Assembly (NCBI RefSeq): GCF_034190915.1
Contig: NW_026947487.1
Coordinates: 120,923,201 to 120,987,200, forward strand
Length of the DNA: 64,000 bases
From: Cavia porcellus
Taxonomy: Eukaryota > Chordata > Mammalia > Rodentia > Caviidae
Direction of reading: 5' to 3'
The notes under the pieces: generated by a model
Databases searched by the model: none
The model's input: only the letters and a program-made list of their open reading frames with translations
Told to the model about the DNA's origin: nothing
Program-made: the position numbers and the translations under genes
Shown: in pieces, positions 50,101 through 61,671 of the stretch
How positions within the stretch are numbered: the first letter of the stretch is position 1
How the letters are laid out: every line of letters begins with the position of its first letter

Positions 50101-53100
50101 CGAGCTACATGCCCAGCCCTTTTTGTTTGTTTTTTATTTTGAGGCAAGGTCTTGCTAAATTGCCCAGGCTGGGCTCAAACTTGGCAGTCTTCCTACCTTA
50201 GGCTCCAAGCTGTCATGTCCTGCTATATCACACATTTCCTACGCACTCAAGACAATTGCCACTCACTGTGGCCCAGGCAAACCAGAAGGTTGGACACCTA
50301 CACGCTCACCCTCCTCCGGCTGTGCATGAATTGAGGTTTAAGCCCGTGGTAGGAAGGGACAATTTCAGTGATTGGCCACAGTGTATTTTAAATTTTTGCT
50401 TTGAGGATACTTGAAAAGTAGGGATAAATTGTGATTTGGGGAGTTCTTTATGATGGTATCTTTGAAAACATGCCATGTGGCTACAGAGATGCTGGGTTTG
50501 TCCGAGGCTCCTCTCTGAGCTAGGACTTCTTCTGAAACTTAGAACTGTGTCACTGTGAGAAATAGACTCTCCATTCCTTCTACCACTGGCCTTGACCCAT
50601 GCTGAGTCTCCATTTGTATTCACTTCTGCATTACTGTCTAAAGTGAACCCTGACCAGCAATGCCCTGTTCCCCCAACCTATTTTCCAGATAAACATTGAG
50701 GACCTTGAGGATGACTCAGTGGTGAATGGGGAGCGATCTGACTGCGCACTCACACATACTGTGGCTTCGGGGAACAAAGCCCGGGCCCCACATGGAGGCC
50801 CAGATACCAAGCGAGATGGGGATGTGATCAAGGGAGTGTCCCCAGAGCAGGTATGGGAGCCAATGGAGGTATAATTTTCTGTGTTAGATTTTGTTAATTG
50901 CCTGGTTTCTTAAAAGTTCCCTTGGGGGCCCTTGATGGGACTGGTGTCAAAATCCTTAAGAGTTGTGGCCTGAAGGTGCCACAGTCAGGGTACCCTCCCT
51001 ACCTGCTGTGTTTCAGAAGCATCTGTGTTCTCCAGAGCTTCCAGCTCCTGGGGCACAGGGTCTTCCTGGAGGAGCCTTTGTGGCTTCACAGCAGGAGTCG
51101 GCCAGGTGCAGGGCAGGTACAGAGGTTGACAGTAAGCAGCCTACACAGTGAGGTCCCCATTCTTCAGGGCAGCTGGAGCCTGGCAGGAAATGCAGGGCAG
51201 AGTGAGATGAAGTAGCTTCTGAAAGCTGCCTTATAGTTGGATGGAGCCTGAAGCCACAGGAGGTTGAAGTATTTACAGAAGGAAAAGGGTATGAGAGGCC
51301 ATTGCCAGCCACCAGTTGGGGTGTTTTTTGTTCTAGTATCAGTAGGGGAGATGGAGACTGCTCAGATAAGGAGAGATGAGCTTGCTGCTTTAGTTCTCAT
51401 TTTTTTAATATTTTGCTCTTCACCAATGAAAATATCTTCTTTTATTAGTCTAATGTAAGTGGCAAACTCCGAAAGAAGAAAAAGAAGCAAAGAAACAAAA
51501 AAAACAGCACAGCAGAGACCTCGGTATGTGATTATCATCTGTCTAGCTGTGGTGCTTCAGGTGGTACTAGGAGAAGCTGGCTTCTGTTTGGTGTTTGGAT
51601 CCCTTCCCATTAGAAATAACCAATGATGAGTCTAGGAAACCAAAGGAAGACTTCTTTTTTTTTTTTAACACCGGTACTGGGGATTGAACTCACAACCGCC
51701 TGCTTGCAAGGCAGGTGCTTATGCCGCTGAGCTAAATCCCCAGCCTCTAAGACTTCTTAACATTGTTGCCTGTGGTGTGCATCTTGTCCGTGGTAGATGG
51801 AGTCTTTTGTTGGCTGTCTAGTTCCGCAGGTCCCACAGTGCTAGGCCACAGTGATCTGGAGGGGGTCCCTCTTTCCAACTGTGCATTGTTGTCCATGTGA
51901 TGCCCACTTTGCACCTTACTTTGTCCTGTGCTAATGGGCTAGTGAGCAGTTCACATACCACATCTGTCCTCAGACAGACCTTCAACCTAACATCTGTCCT
52001 CAGACAGACCTTCATCCTTCATCTGTCCTGGGAAAAGCTGTGGTCTTGCCTCTGTTCAGTAAAGTCTGGGCGCAGCCTGAGAAGGACAGTGTCTTGACTC
52101 TGGGATGGTCCATCCTCTTGAGGTCCTTTCAGGAGATTGAGCTTTTCTGCAAATCGTAGCACTTGACTTATGGTCTGCTTGGAAGAAAATGTGATATAGT
52201 AGTTCTTTACCAAAATCACTCTTATTACTGGAAGTCAAGTTGTTATGGTGATGAACAGGTGGTTCTGGGCTTTCAGGAGAATGGCCTGGAAGACATTGAC
52301 CGAATCCTGGAGAGGATCGAGGATGGTAGTGGGCTCAGCCGCCCCGGCCCCGCTCCACCCAGCTCTAGGAAGCACGTCTTACATGTAGAGCACAGGTACA
52401 ACTCTGCCTACCCTGGGAAGGAAGAACATTTATTGTCTTTTAATCCCAAAATTTAGGAAGCTGAGGCCGGAGGGTCACAACAAGTTTGAGGTCAGTCCAA
52501 ACTACACAGTAAGATCCTATTTCAAAAAACAAAACAAAACAACAACAACAACAAAAAACAGTGGTTAAGAGCATTATTCAACATTTAGGAAGTAGAAACA
52601 AGGAAAAAAAGAAGGAAAATTCACCTATTTCAGAGGACTTTTAGCTTTGCTTTATATGCCTTATAAAATCTCTCTCCTCTCTTTATCTGTGGTACTGTGA
52701 TTTGGATTCAGAGAGGACTAAGTTAAATCCTCAGTCCTCCCCCACTTTTTTTTTTATCTTTTTGAGACAGGGTCTCGCTGTGCAGTTCAGGCTGGCCTTG
52801 AGCTCACTTTGTACCCCAGGCTGGTCTCAAACTTACGGCAATTCTCCTGTCTTAGTACTATTTACTTTTTGTTTTTGAGACAATTGTACTAAATTGCCCA
52901 AGCTGACCTTGAATTTGTAATACTCCTGCCTCAGCTTCCATAGTCGCTAGGACAGCAGACATGCACTATTGTATTTGGCTTGGAAATTTTCTTGAACTAT
53001 GTAAAAGTACCATGTCACCCTTGAATGATTATTAATTTCTTTGTCTGGTAGATGATTAATGAAACCTGATCCCTATGCCAGAGATTGTTGCTTGTTTTAG

Positions 53101-56100
53101 CAAAAAAAAAAAAAAAAAAAAAAAAAAGGTAAAAAGAAAAAACCCACTGGATCTGTTGAGATTTTGGTCTAGTTTGATGGAGTTCATACCACTGACTCAG
53201 CCGTACAAATAAATGGTTTGGATTGGGTATGGTGGCACACATCTATGATTCCAGCATTCAGGAGGCTGTACCAGGATAAGTCAGCCTGACTCTGCAGAGC
53301 GAGACCCTGTCTCAAAACACTTTCCCCCACCAAAAAGAAACCAGAGGGTTTTGCACATGAGGGAACCCATCCCCAGCTGCTGTCTTAGTGCTGGGACCTG
53401 CTGTGTTCTTTCAATGCACTGAGGACAGGGCCATATATTGGTGGTAGTTTTTTAAAAAGCAGGCCTGGAACTTGCCTTTCATGCCAAATCCAAGCTTTTT
53501 CTGCTGTATTCTTCTTTTTTTTTTTTTTTTTTTTTCCAGTACTGGGGATTGAACTCATAACCTTGGTTAAGTCACTGGCCCTTTATGCTGTTTTTTTTTT
53601 TTTTTTTTTGTCCTTTTTAAGACGGGGTCTTGCTATGCAGTTCAGGCTAGCCTTGAGCTCACTTTGTAGTCCAGGCTGGTCCCGAACTCGCAACGATCCT
53701 CCCATCTCAGCCTCCCAAGGGCTGGGATTACAGGAGTGAGCCCAGCTTCTGCTGTATTCTTATGGCTCTCTAAAATTTCCAGGGTCATCATAGAATTAAT
53801 TGTTCTTCGTAAAATTTTCTGTTCTCTATAGACACTTGAATCCAGACACCGAACTGAAGAGGTATTTTGGTGCTCGAGCAGTCCTAGGGGAACAGAGGTA
53901 AGATCATGCCGTGCTGTATTCTCAATGCTTCATTCCTGTTCAGACTCTGGAGGCCATCAGGAACCCTTAGAGCTGAAGACCTAAACCATAGTGGACAGAT
54001 GAAAGGCTTAGGATTAAGTCTGTAGTAGTCCAAGGACATGGTGTAGGGTCTCTGAGAGACCTGAAGTGGTTAGGCTCTGCCCCTCACACTGCCTTCTCCA
54101 GCATCACATCATGTTTTTAGAAAGGTCTTGTGGCATGTGGTGGTACACAGCTGTAATCCCAACACTCAGGTGGCTGAGACAAGATTGTCATAAATTGGAG
54201 GCTATCCTGGGGTACATAGTGAGTTCAAGGCCAGCCCAAGCTACATAGCGAGACCTGTCTTTGCTCTTTTTTTTTAAAAACTTTTTATCGGTACCAGGGA
54301 TCGAACTCACGACCACCTGCTTGCAAGGCAGGTGCTTATGCCGCTGAGCTAAATCCCCAGCCCAGCGAGACCTGTCTTAATGAAGGGATAAGAAGGTCTT
54401 AAAGGATATATTACATTTTGAGTTTCTAGTATTGAAATCTTACCCATTTTTGCTTCCCACTCGGCAGCAACACTAATACCAAGTTGAGTTTTGGTTCACT
54501 TCATTACCCTAGTGTGTGGCAGCTGGCCATAGGGATGGGCTACTTCAGTGAAGAAGCACGGAGCCCTCAGGAAGGAAGAGCAGGAGTCCGAATCTGAGCC
54601 TTTTATAAGAGGCACAGGCAGTCTCATCTCCAGTGCTCCATCAAAATGTCCAGGCGGTTTTGTCTTTTTAACTACACTTTTTTCTGATTATAGAACTAAA
54701 TCTTCCTATTTGAAAATTCAAGTAATTTAGAACTTCTTTCTTTGGCCCCACCTCTACTTCCCCAAAGATAACTGTTAAGACCAGGATTTACCCTAATGGC
54801 ATAAGTGCCTGCCTGGCAAATGCAAGGTCACAAATTTGATCCCCGGTACCAAAAAACAAACAAACAAACAAACAAACAAAAAACCGTTAAAAAGCTTATT
54901 GCATCAGGTGTAGTATGGTGACAACATGCCAATAATCTTGGTCATTTGGTAGAATGAGGCAGGAGGATTGCAGGTTCAAGCCCAGTCTGGGCAACTTAGC
55001 TATATGCTATTTAAAAAGTTTAGAAAAGGACTCAGGACAAGGGCCCTGTGTTCAGTCCCCATCACCATAAGGAGGAAGACTGCTGCATGGTCCAGGTTTT
55101 GCACACATGTCCACACCTTGTCCAGGTGGCCATGAGAGGCTTGTGCTGGTTGCCATAGAGCCTGCTTCTGCACGTCTAAGTCCAGCATTCAGCCCAGACC
55201 TCAGACTGTGTCCAGTGCTGGCTGGAGCACTCTGTATCTTTGCCTCACATTTCTGAAACTGCCCAGGAATCTCCCAAGAGATAGAGGTGGCTAGGCCTGG
55301 GTCCTTGGGTACTGTAGATGTATAGCCATGCCTATATCTTCTCCTTCCCAGGCCACGGCAGAGACAGCGTGTCTACCCCAAGTGTACATGGCTGACAACC
55401 CCTAAGAGTACCTGGCCCCGGTACAGCAAACCAGGTAAGATCTGTAGGTGCCTGAGTCTCTTGGGCTGGCCTTTCCTCTCTGCAAAGCCAGTGTGTAATG
55501 TGTGGCATTTTTGAGGGCTTAAGCACACTGGTGCTTGAGGAAAGAAACCTGGAGTCTCTGCACAGATCCCCAGGCACCACTGGTGTTTTCCCTGCTGTTT
55601 GAATGGAAGTTTTTCTCCCTTTCTATCATCTATCTTTCTATGATACTGTACCACAGAAGCATCCAGGTTCATTTACAGCACAGACATTTGGTTTCATTGC
55701 AATAGAGTAGAGTAGGGTGACATGGGGTGTCATGTTAATGCTTGTTACAGGGACAGCATGGTGTGGAGAAACATGTGTGACCCCTCCATGTGGTTGGATG
55801 AGAGCCTCAGGCCTCCACAGCCAGGCAGGAACCCACTATGGGAAGAGGCAGGAGGGTGTGTGACAGTAACTGAAGAGGCCGTGGCCCATGCCCCACCTCT
55901 CCTGCTCTCACACCTGGGGGGGTCTAGTAGACTCCACAGATGTTCAGAGGGGACTCATGCTGGAGTCAGGGCCTGTGCTTTTACTGTATCCATGCTGGCA
56001 TTTTTGTTCCCATTAGGCCCTGTGTAAAACCACCTGTGAACTGTACAGATGGGCTTGTGGCCACGTGTATTGCTAGATTTCCTGTTGCTGCATACAAAAT

Positions 56101-59100
56101 ACCTGACACTTAACAATTGAAGGAGAATTTATTTTGGATGACAGCTTCAGAGGGTTCAGTTCATGACTGACTGGTACCAGGGCAGGATCCTCATGGTGGA
56201 GGGATGTGATTAAAGGGAAGTGTTCATCTCATGGTGGTTAGAAGCAGACAGTAGAGCCAGAAAGAGAGAGAAAGAGGTAGAGAGAGAAGGAGAGAGAGAA
56301 AGAGACAGACAGACTGACTGACTATCTTACAGGCAGGCAGATTGACCTTCCAAAGGCAGTGACCCACCTGTTACAGTCAAGTCTCCTCCAAACAGCATGG
56401 TCCACTATGAATGCAGTGGGGATTAACCCTCCAATGAGCATAGCAGCCTCCCAAAGTCCCACCTCAGAACACAGGAGGCTTTGGGACATTTTTAAGCCTA
56501 AACTATAATACCACATGTTCCTTGAAGACCTGAGCCCCTAATAGAGTTGTCAAAGGGGCTAAGGTGGGGTTTGAGAACCACTGATAAACTTCATGCTATT
56601 CTGGGAGGCAGCTTTTCAGGTTTATCAGAGGAAACTTGGGACATGTTCACACAAAGTCAGACAGAAAGAGTCATGGGTCATAAGCTTTTAGGTAAAGCTT
56701 GGTGCTATGTCCACCACACTGCTCCTGTCCCAACTTCATGGCCACCCTGCATGTTTATCCCAACCAACATGATCTGAGCACAGTATTTTCCCCACACAGG
56801 GATTGGGATTAGGGTCAGGGTTAGGGGAAGCCAAAGCAGGTAGAGAACTAGCATCTGGTATCAGCTGTTCTGGGAGAGTATCTAGCAGATGTCAGCCTGT
56901 AGCCTAGAGACAAGTCAGGCTATCCCTGGGTCACTTGTGTCAGTATGATGGTCCCTGCCAAGGACAATAGGAGTGTGTGTGACTGGAGCTATTTGCTCTT
57001 TGATGGTGCTGCCATCTAGCACCCAGCTTGCCGCCTTTGGGCATTTTTACCTCCAGGTCTGTCGATGCGACTGCTGGAATCGAAAAAAGGTCTCTCCTTC
57101 TTTGCCTTTGAGCACAGTGAGGATTACCAGCAGGCACAGCATAAGTTCCTGGTAGCTGTGGAGTCTATGGAGCCCAACAACATTGTGGTTCGTGATCCCT
57201 GCACTTGGGCAAGAGCGGGTGCAGCAGCCACCCTGTGCTAGGCCCTGGCCTGCATCTGGGGAGGTATTCAAGGGTGGTGGGTCTCCCCAACAGAGAGATA
57301 CCTGCATGCCGGGCAGATAGACCCTGGCACCAGAGGGGGCCATGTGAATCTTCTGGATGCTGCTGTCTTGGCTCCTCAGGAGCTATGTGCAGTGCCAGTG
57401 CTTTTGCCTCTGGTTTAGCTGGCACATTGGAGACAGTACTCAGATTTTCTGCTCCTGGGCAGCTTGGCTTTCTCCTATGTCATTGAGGCCTGGCATCCTC
57501 TGCTCTGGGATTCCAAGAGACTGGCTGGCCTCGTCCTCCAAAAACCAAAAGGGCATTATCCTCTGTGCCCTTGTGTCTACTTTGACTCTAGTGATCTTGC
57601 AGGAAGGTTTCTGTGGTGTTGGTATTAAACCCAAGGCCTTTTTACTAAGCCACCTCCCCAGATATTTTTATTTTTATTTTGTGACAGGGTCTTATAAAGT
57701 CTTTAAGTTAATCAGATTGGACTTGATCTTCTTGAGTCAGCCTCCAGTGTGCTAGGATACCAGGCCTGTGCCTCCATACCCTTAAAGTGTGGAGAGCTCC
57801 CACCCTGAAACAGACCAGTAGTCTGGCTGAACAGCAGTCGGAAGGGCAGTATAACCATTGTCCTGGTAACACTTTCTCCCCAGTGCTCAAGGCCTGTGGG
57901 GTCTGCCTGCGGCCTCCTCAGAGCTGCTGCCCTCTTTCTGGCAGGTCCTGCTCCAGACAAGCCCCTACCATGTAGACTCACTCCTGCAGCTCAGTGATGC
58001 CTGCCGCTTTCAGGATGACCAGGAGATGGCACGAGACCTGACAGGTGAGACAACCCCCTTGGAGGCACTACAGCTCCTGGGCAGAGATGTGGCTTATAAG
58101 GTAGTGAAGGGTGCAGCAGGCCTGCCAGGATGTTCCAGCAGAGTGGCTTAGAGGAGATGGAATTCCTCCACTGTGATGTGCAGTCATCTAACGAGTGATT
58201 TATTGGTTTTCAGTGTGCTGCAGTTGTATAACCATGACCACAGTCCATCTTAGAGCATTTTCATCTCCCATGAAAGAAGCCTGACCCATTACTTGCCCTA
58301 CCCTATCCCCTCAGAACCACTAATCTGCCCTCTGTCTCTACAAATCTTTCTATTATGAGAATTTCCTGTCAATGGAATTATGTTGTACACGTACCTCTTT
58401 GCATCTGGCTTTTTCCACATACCAGGATGTTTTCATGATCTATGTTGTAGTGTATATCAGACCTTCACCCCTGTTCGTGGGAGAATAATGTCCCACTTGT
58501 GGATAAAACATTTTTGTGTATGTATCATGAGACACCTGAGTTGCTTTTGATTGTTGTAAGTAGTGGTGCTGTTAACACGAAGATTAGATGCTGTGTGCAA
58601 CATAGGTGTAGACCTCTGATCACCAGGACATAGCATCAGTAGTTCAGCAGTATGTCTGCAGGGTTTTCCATCTCAGGCCCACACAGTCTTGTGGCTGCAA
58701 TGAAATCAGGGTGGCTTTGGGGTCCTGGCAGGTCCTGACTATTTCCCTCCATTTCAGGATCCTAGTTCTATGACTTCCTTCCTTCCAGAACTTGCCTGTT
58801 TTTGAGTCATCAGAGGAGGGGGTTGCAGTCACTATGCAGTGGCCTGACACCCTCCTCTGTGTCTCCGTGGCCTGCAGAGAGAGCGCTGTACAGCATGGAG
58901 TGTGCATTCCATCCTTTGTTCAGCCTCACTAGTGGGACATGTCGGCTGGATTACCGCAGGCCTGAAAACAGGTTAGTGTGGCTCCCTGGGGCAACTTCTG
59001 GGGATGTCTTGTGATAGTAGCACTTGCCTGCCTTTCTCCTGGAAGTGAATTGATGGGAGGGTAGCCACAGTTCACACAAGTTCCCACTGCAGGTCCACCA

Positions 59101-61640
59101 GTATCAGGTGGCAGGACATGGTCCTTAGGGACAGACCATATCGTGCAGCCCAGGATACTGTGGCACCCCTACCTGTGCAGAGCTGCAGTGCTGGAGTGTG
59201 GGTGTGACACCATCAGGGCAAGCTTGGCTCAAGGTTGATCTGTCCAAGTTAGTAGTAAACCCGACAAGCCACCTCCAACAATGGCATGGATCACAATCTT
59301 CCCTGCCAGTTTGGGTAAAAGTCTGTGACCAGTCAGCTTTAAGTGTCTCTTCTCAGGTCCCGATTCCTGAGCCAGTAGATTCAGCTTGGCCTGAGCAGTC
59401 ACACAGACATGATGTCCCTCTTCCCCACACTGCTGCCTTGACCACCCTGTGGCATCAACTGCTGCTCAGGACTGGCCATCTTTGGACCCCTTGTCGGGGA
59501 TCTGCTTCCTGTTCATGTCTCCCCACTCCTGATCAGTACTATGCTCCTCTGGCCATTTCTGGAATGTGTCCGCCTTGTAGCCATGGCCATTGTCCAGCTG
59601 TAGGGCTCAGTTGCCCTGTGTACGAGGCCTGGATTTTCTTCACTGGTTTCCCCTGTTGCTTTTGTCATTTTCAGTTAAACCCTTAGTTCTTTGAAACAAG
59701 TTCTAAAAATAAGTCCCTAGGATAACAAAAAGTCATATAACTTTATATGTCCAGCAGTAATGCCACTGACAACATTAAAATTAGAGAATAGCCTGGCCTG
59801 GTTGCACACACCTGTAATCCCAGCACTCAGGAGACTGAGGCAGGAGGATCATTGCAAGTTCAAGACCAGCCTTGGCTAGAAAGTGACCTTATGGCCAGTC
59901 TTTTTCTTATGGCCAGTCTTTTTTTTTTTTTTTTGTCTTTTTCCTTTTTATCGGTACCGGGGTCGAACTCATGACTGCCTGCTTGCAAGGCAGGCGCTTA
60001 TGCCGCTGAGCTAAACCTCCAGCCCCTGTGGCCAGCCTTAACTGCATAGCAAGACCCTGTCTCAAAAAGACAAAAAAAAAAAAAAAAAAAAAAAAAAATT
60101 AGAGAATAAATTAAAGTCCTAATTGTAATAGGTTTTAGCTGTCCTTCCCTAAATGACAAACAATAAACAAAAAGCAAGAAGCTGTGGTTCCAGATTTGGT
60201 TCTCCATATATGAGTGCATTTAGAACTCTGAATATCAAGGGATGTATGCCTCTTCCCTGCAGACATAGGAATGATCACACCTCTCACTGTATCTGGTAGT
60301 GTAGGCAAAGCCTATGGGCAGGAGCAACAGCAGGGTTCATGGGTGACTGCACTGCTGCTCTGCTATGGCTCTGACTCACACAGGCTGTCTTGGACCTAGG
60401 AGCTTCTACCTGGCCCTCTACAAACAGATGAGCTTCCTGGAGAAACGAGGCTGTCCACGCACTGCACTGGAGTACTGCAAACTCATCCTCAGGTGAGTGT
60501 CCACCCAGTACCTGCCTGTCCTTGAGCAGCAGCCCCAGGCCAGGGCCCTCAGCCATGACACTGCACTCTGTTTCCTTTTATGCTTTGCTCATCATGCTAT
60601 GTCCTGAAGCCTGGAACCAGATGAGGACCCCCTCTGCATGCTGCTGCTTATTGACCACCTGGCCTTGCGGGCCCGGAACTACGAGTACTTGATCCGCCTC
60701 TTCCAGGAGTGGGAGGTAGGTGTGAGCTGTAGTCTCTCCCCTGGGGGCACATCTGTCCCTTGCCTTTTGTGGTTCTCTACCTACAATGCCAGCCCAAGTC
60801 CCTGAACGCAGGGTGCACATTACTTTTCAGACTCGGCAACTGAGAAAGGTGTACATTGTCTGGCCTGTAGCCCTCCATGGGCACATGTTGAAGAAACATT
60901 AGGTGTATTGGGTGGATACAGTGTGCTAAAATTGCTTTCACCCTTCTCTTTATGCAACTTCTAAAAAGTAAATGACATGTGGTGAGCAGCACAGTCCTGC
61001 AGCATCCATACTAATAGCCTGTTGCAGGCCCTGGAAGGGGGCAGGAGAAAAGTGATAAGCCTTTACTTTCTCTATTTCTGTGCTTGAATTTTTTACAGAA
61101 TTCCTTTGATGTATAATGGAGAATAGGTATATCATCTTAAATTATGTAACAGTTGGCACAGTCGTCCAAGGAGTCTCACCTCTAAGCATCTAGTTTACAG
61201 AAATTCTGGAGCTCATGAAAACATAGCTGCAAGAAACCCAGAGAGTCCCCTGTCTCAGAAAAACCAATGAAAACAAAAGCAAAACCAAGAAATGTGCCCT
61301 TGAGAGGGGCCATGGACCAGTAGGTCTGCTTATCTTGAAGAACTCAACCACCTTCAGACTTTACATATTATGTTTTCATGACCTTGTTGCCCAAACTTTG
61401 TTTTTTCTTCCCTTGTAGGCGCATCGGAACCTGTCCCAGCTCCCAAATTTTGCCTTCTCTGTGTCATTAGCATATTTTTTGCTGAGTCAACAGACAGACC
61501 TCCCCCAGCAGGAGCTTAGCTCCACAAGGGAAAAGGCCTCCACCCTCATCCAGCAGGCTCTCATCATGTTCCCTGGAGGTGGGTGCGGTTCCTGCAAAGT
61601 ACACTCCCAGGGCCTCCTCCACTTGTAGAAAGCTTCACTT

Positions 61641-61671
<31 letters not shown>

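Larger units (their letters stand above)
38479..50688 (+). other. TCF25 intron 1
   Basis: 12.2 kb, the main landing zone for young insertions (copy B and at least six tRNA-SINEs). Unique-looking stretches are 38960-39890, 40100-40620, 42910-43300, 45010-46430 and 49480-50688. An old ID-like copy lies near 40022-40100 and another near 45475-45545. Confidence 0.75.

Noticed and set aside
54851..54885. CRISPR-like short repeats (AAAC)n and other A-rich arrays
   Set aside because: Simple microsatellite tails of SINEs in a eukaryotic genome; no spacer structure.
59198..59686. 162-codon open frame in TCF25 intron 9
   Set aside because: Not in the TCF25 reading frame or protein; chance frame in intron sequence.
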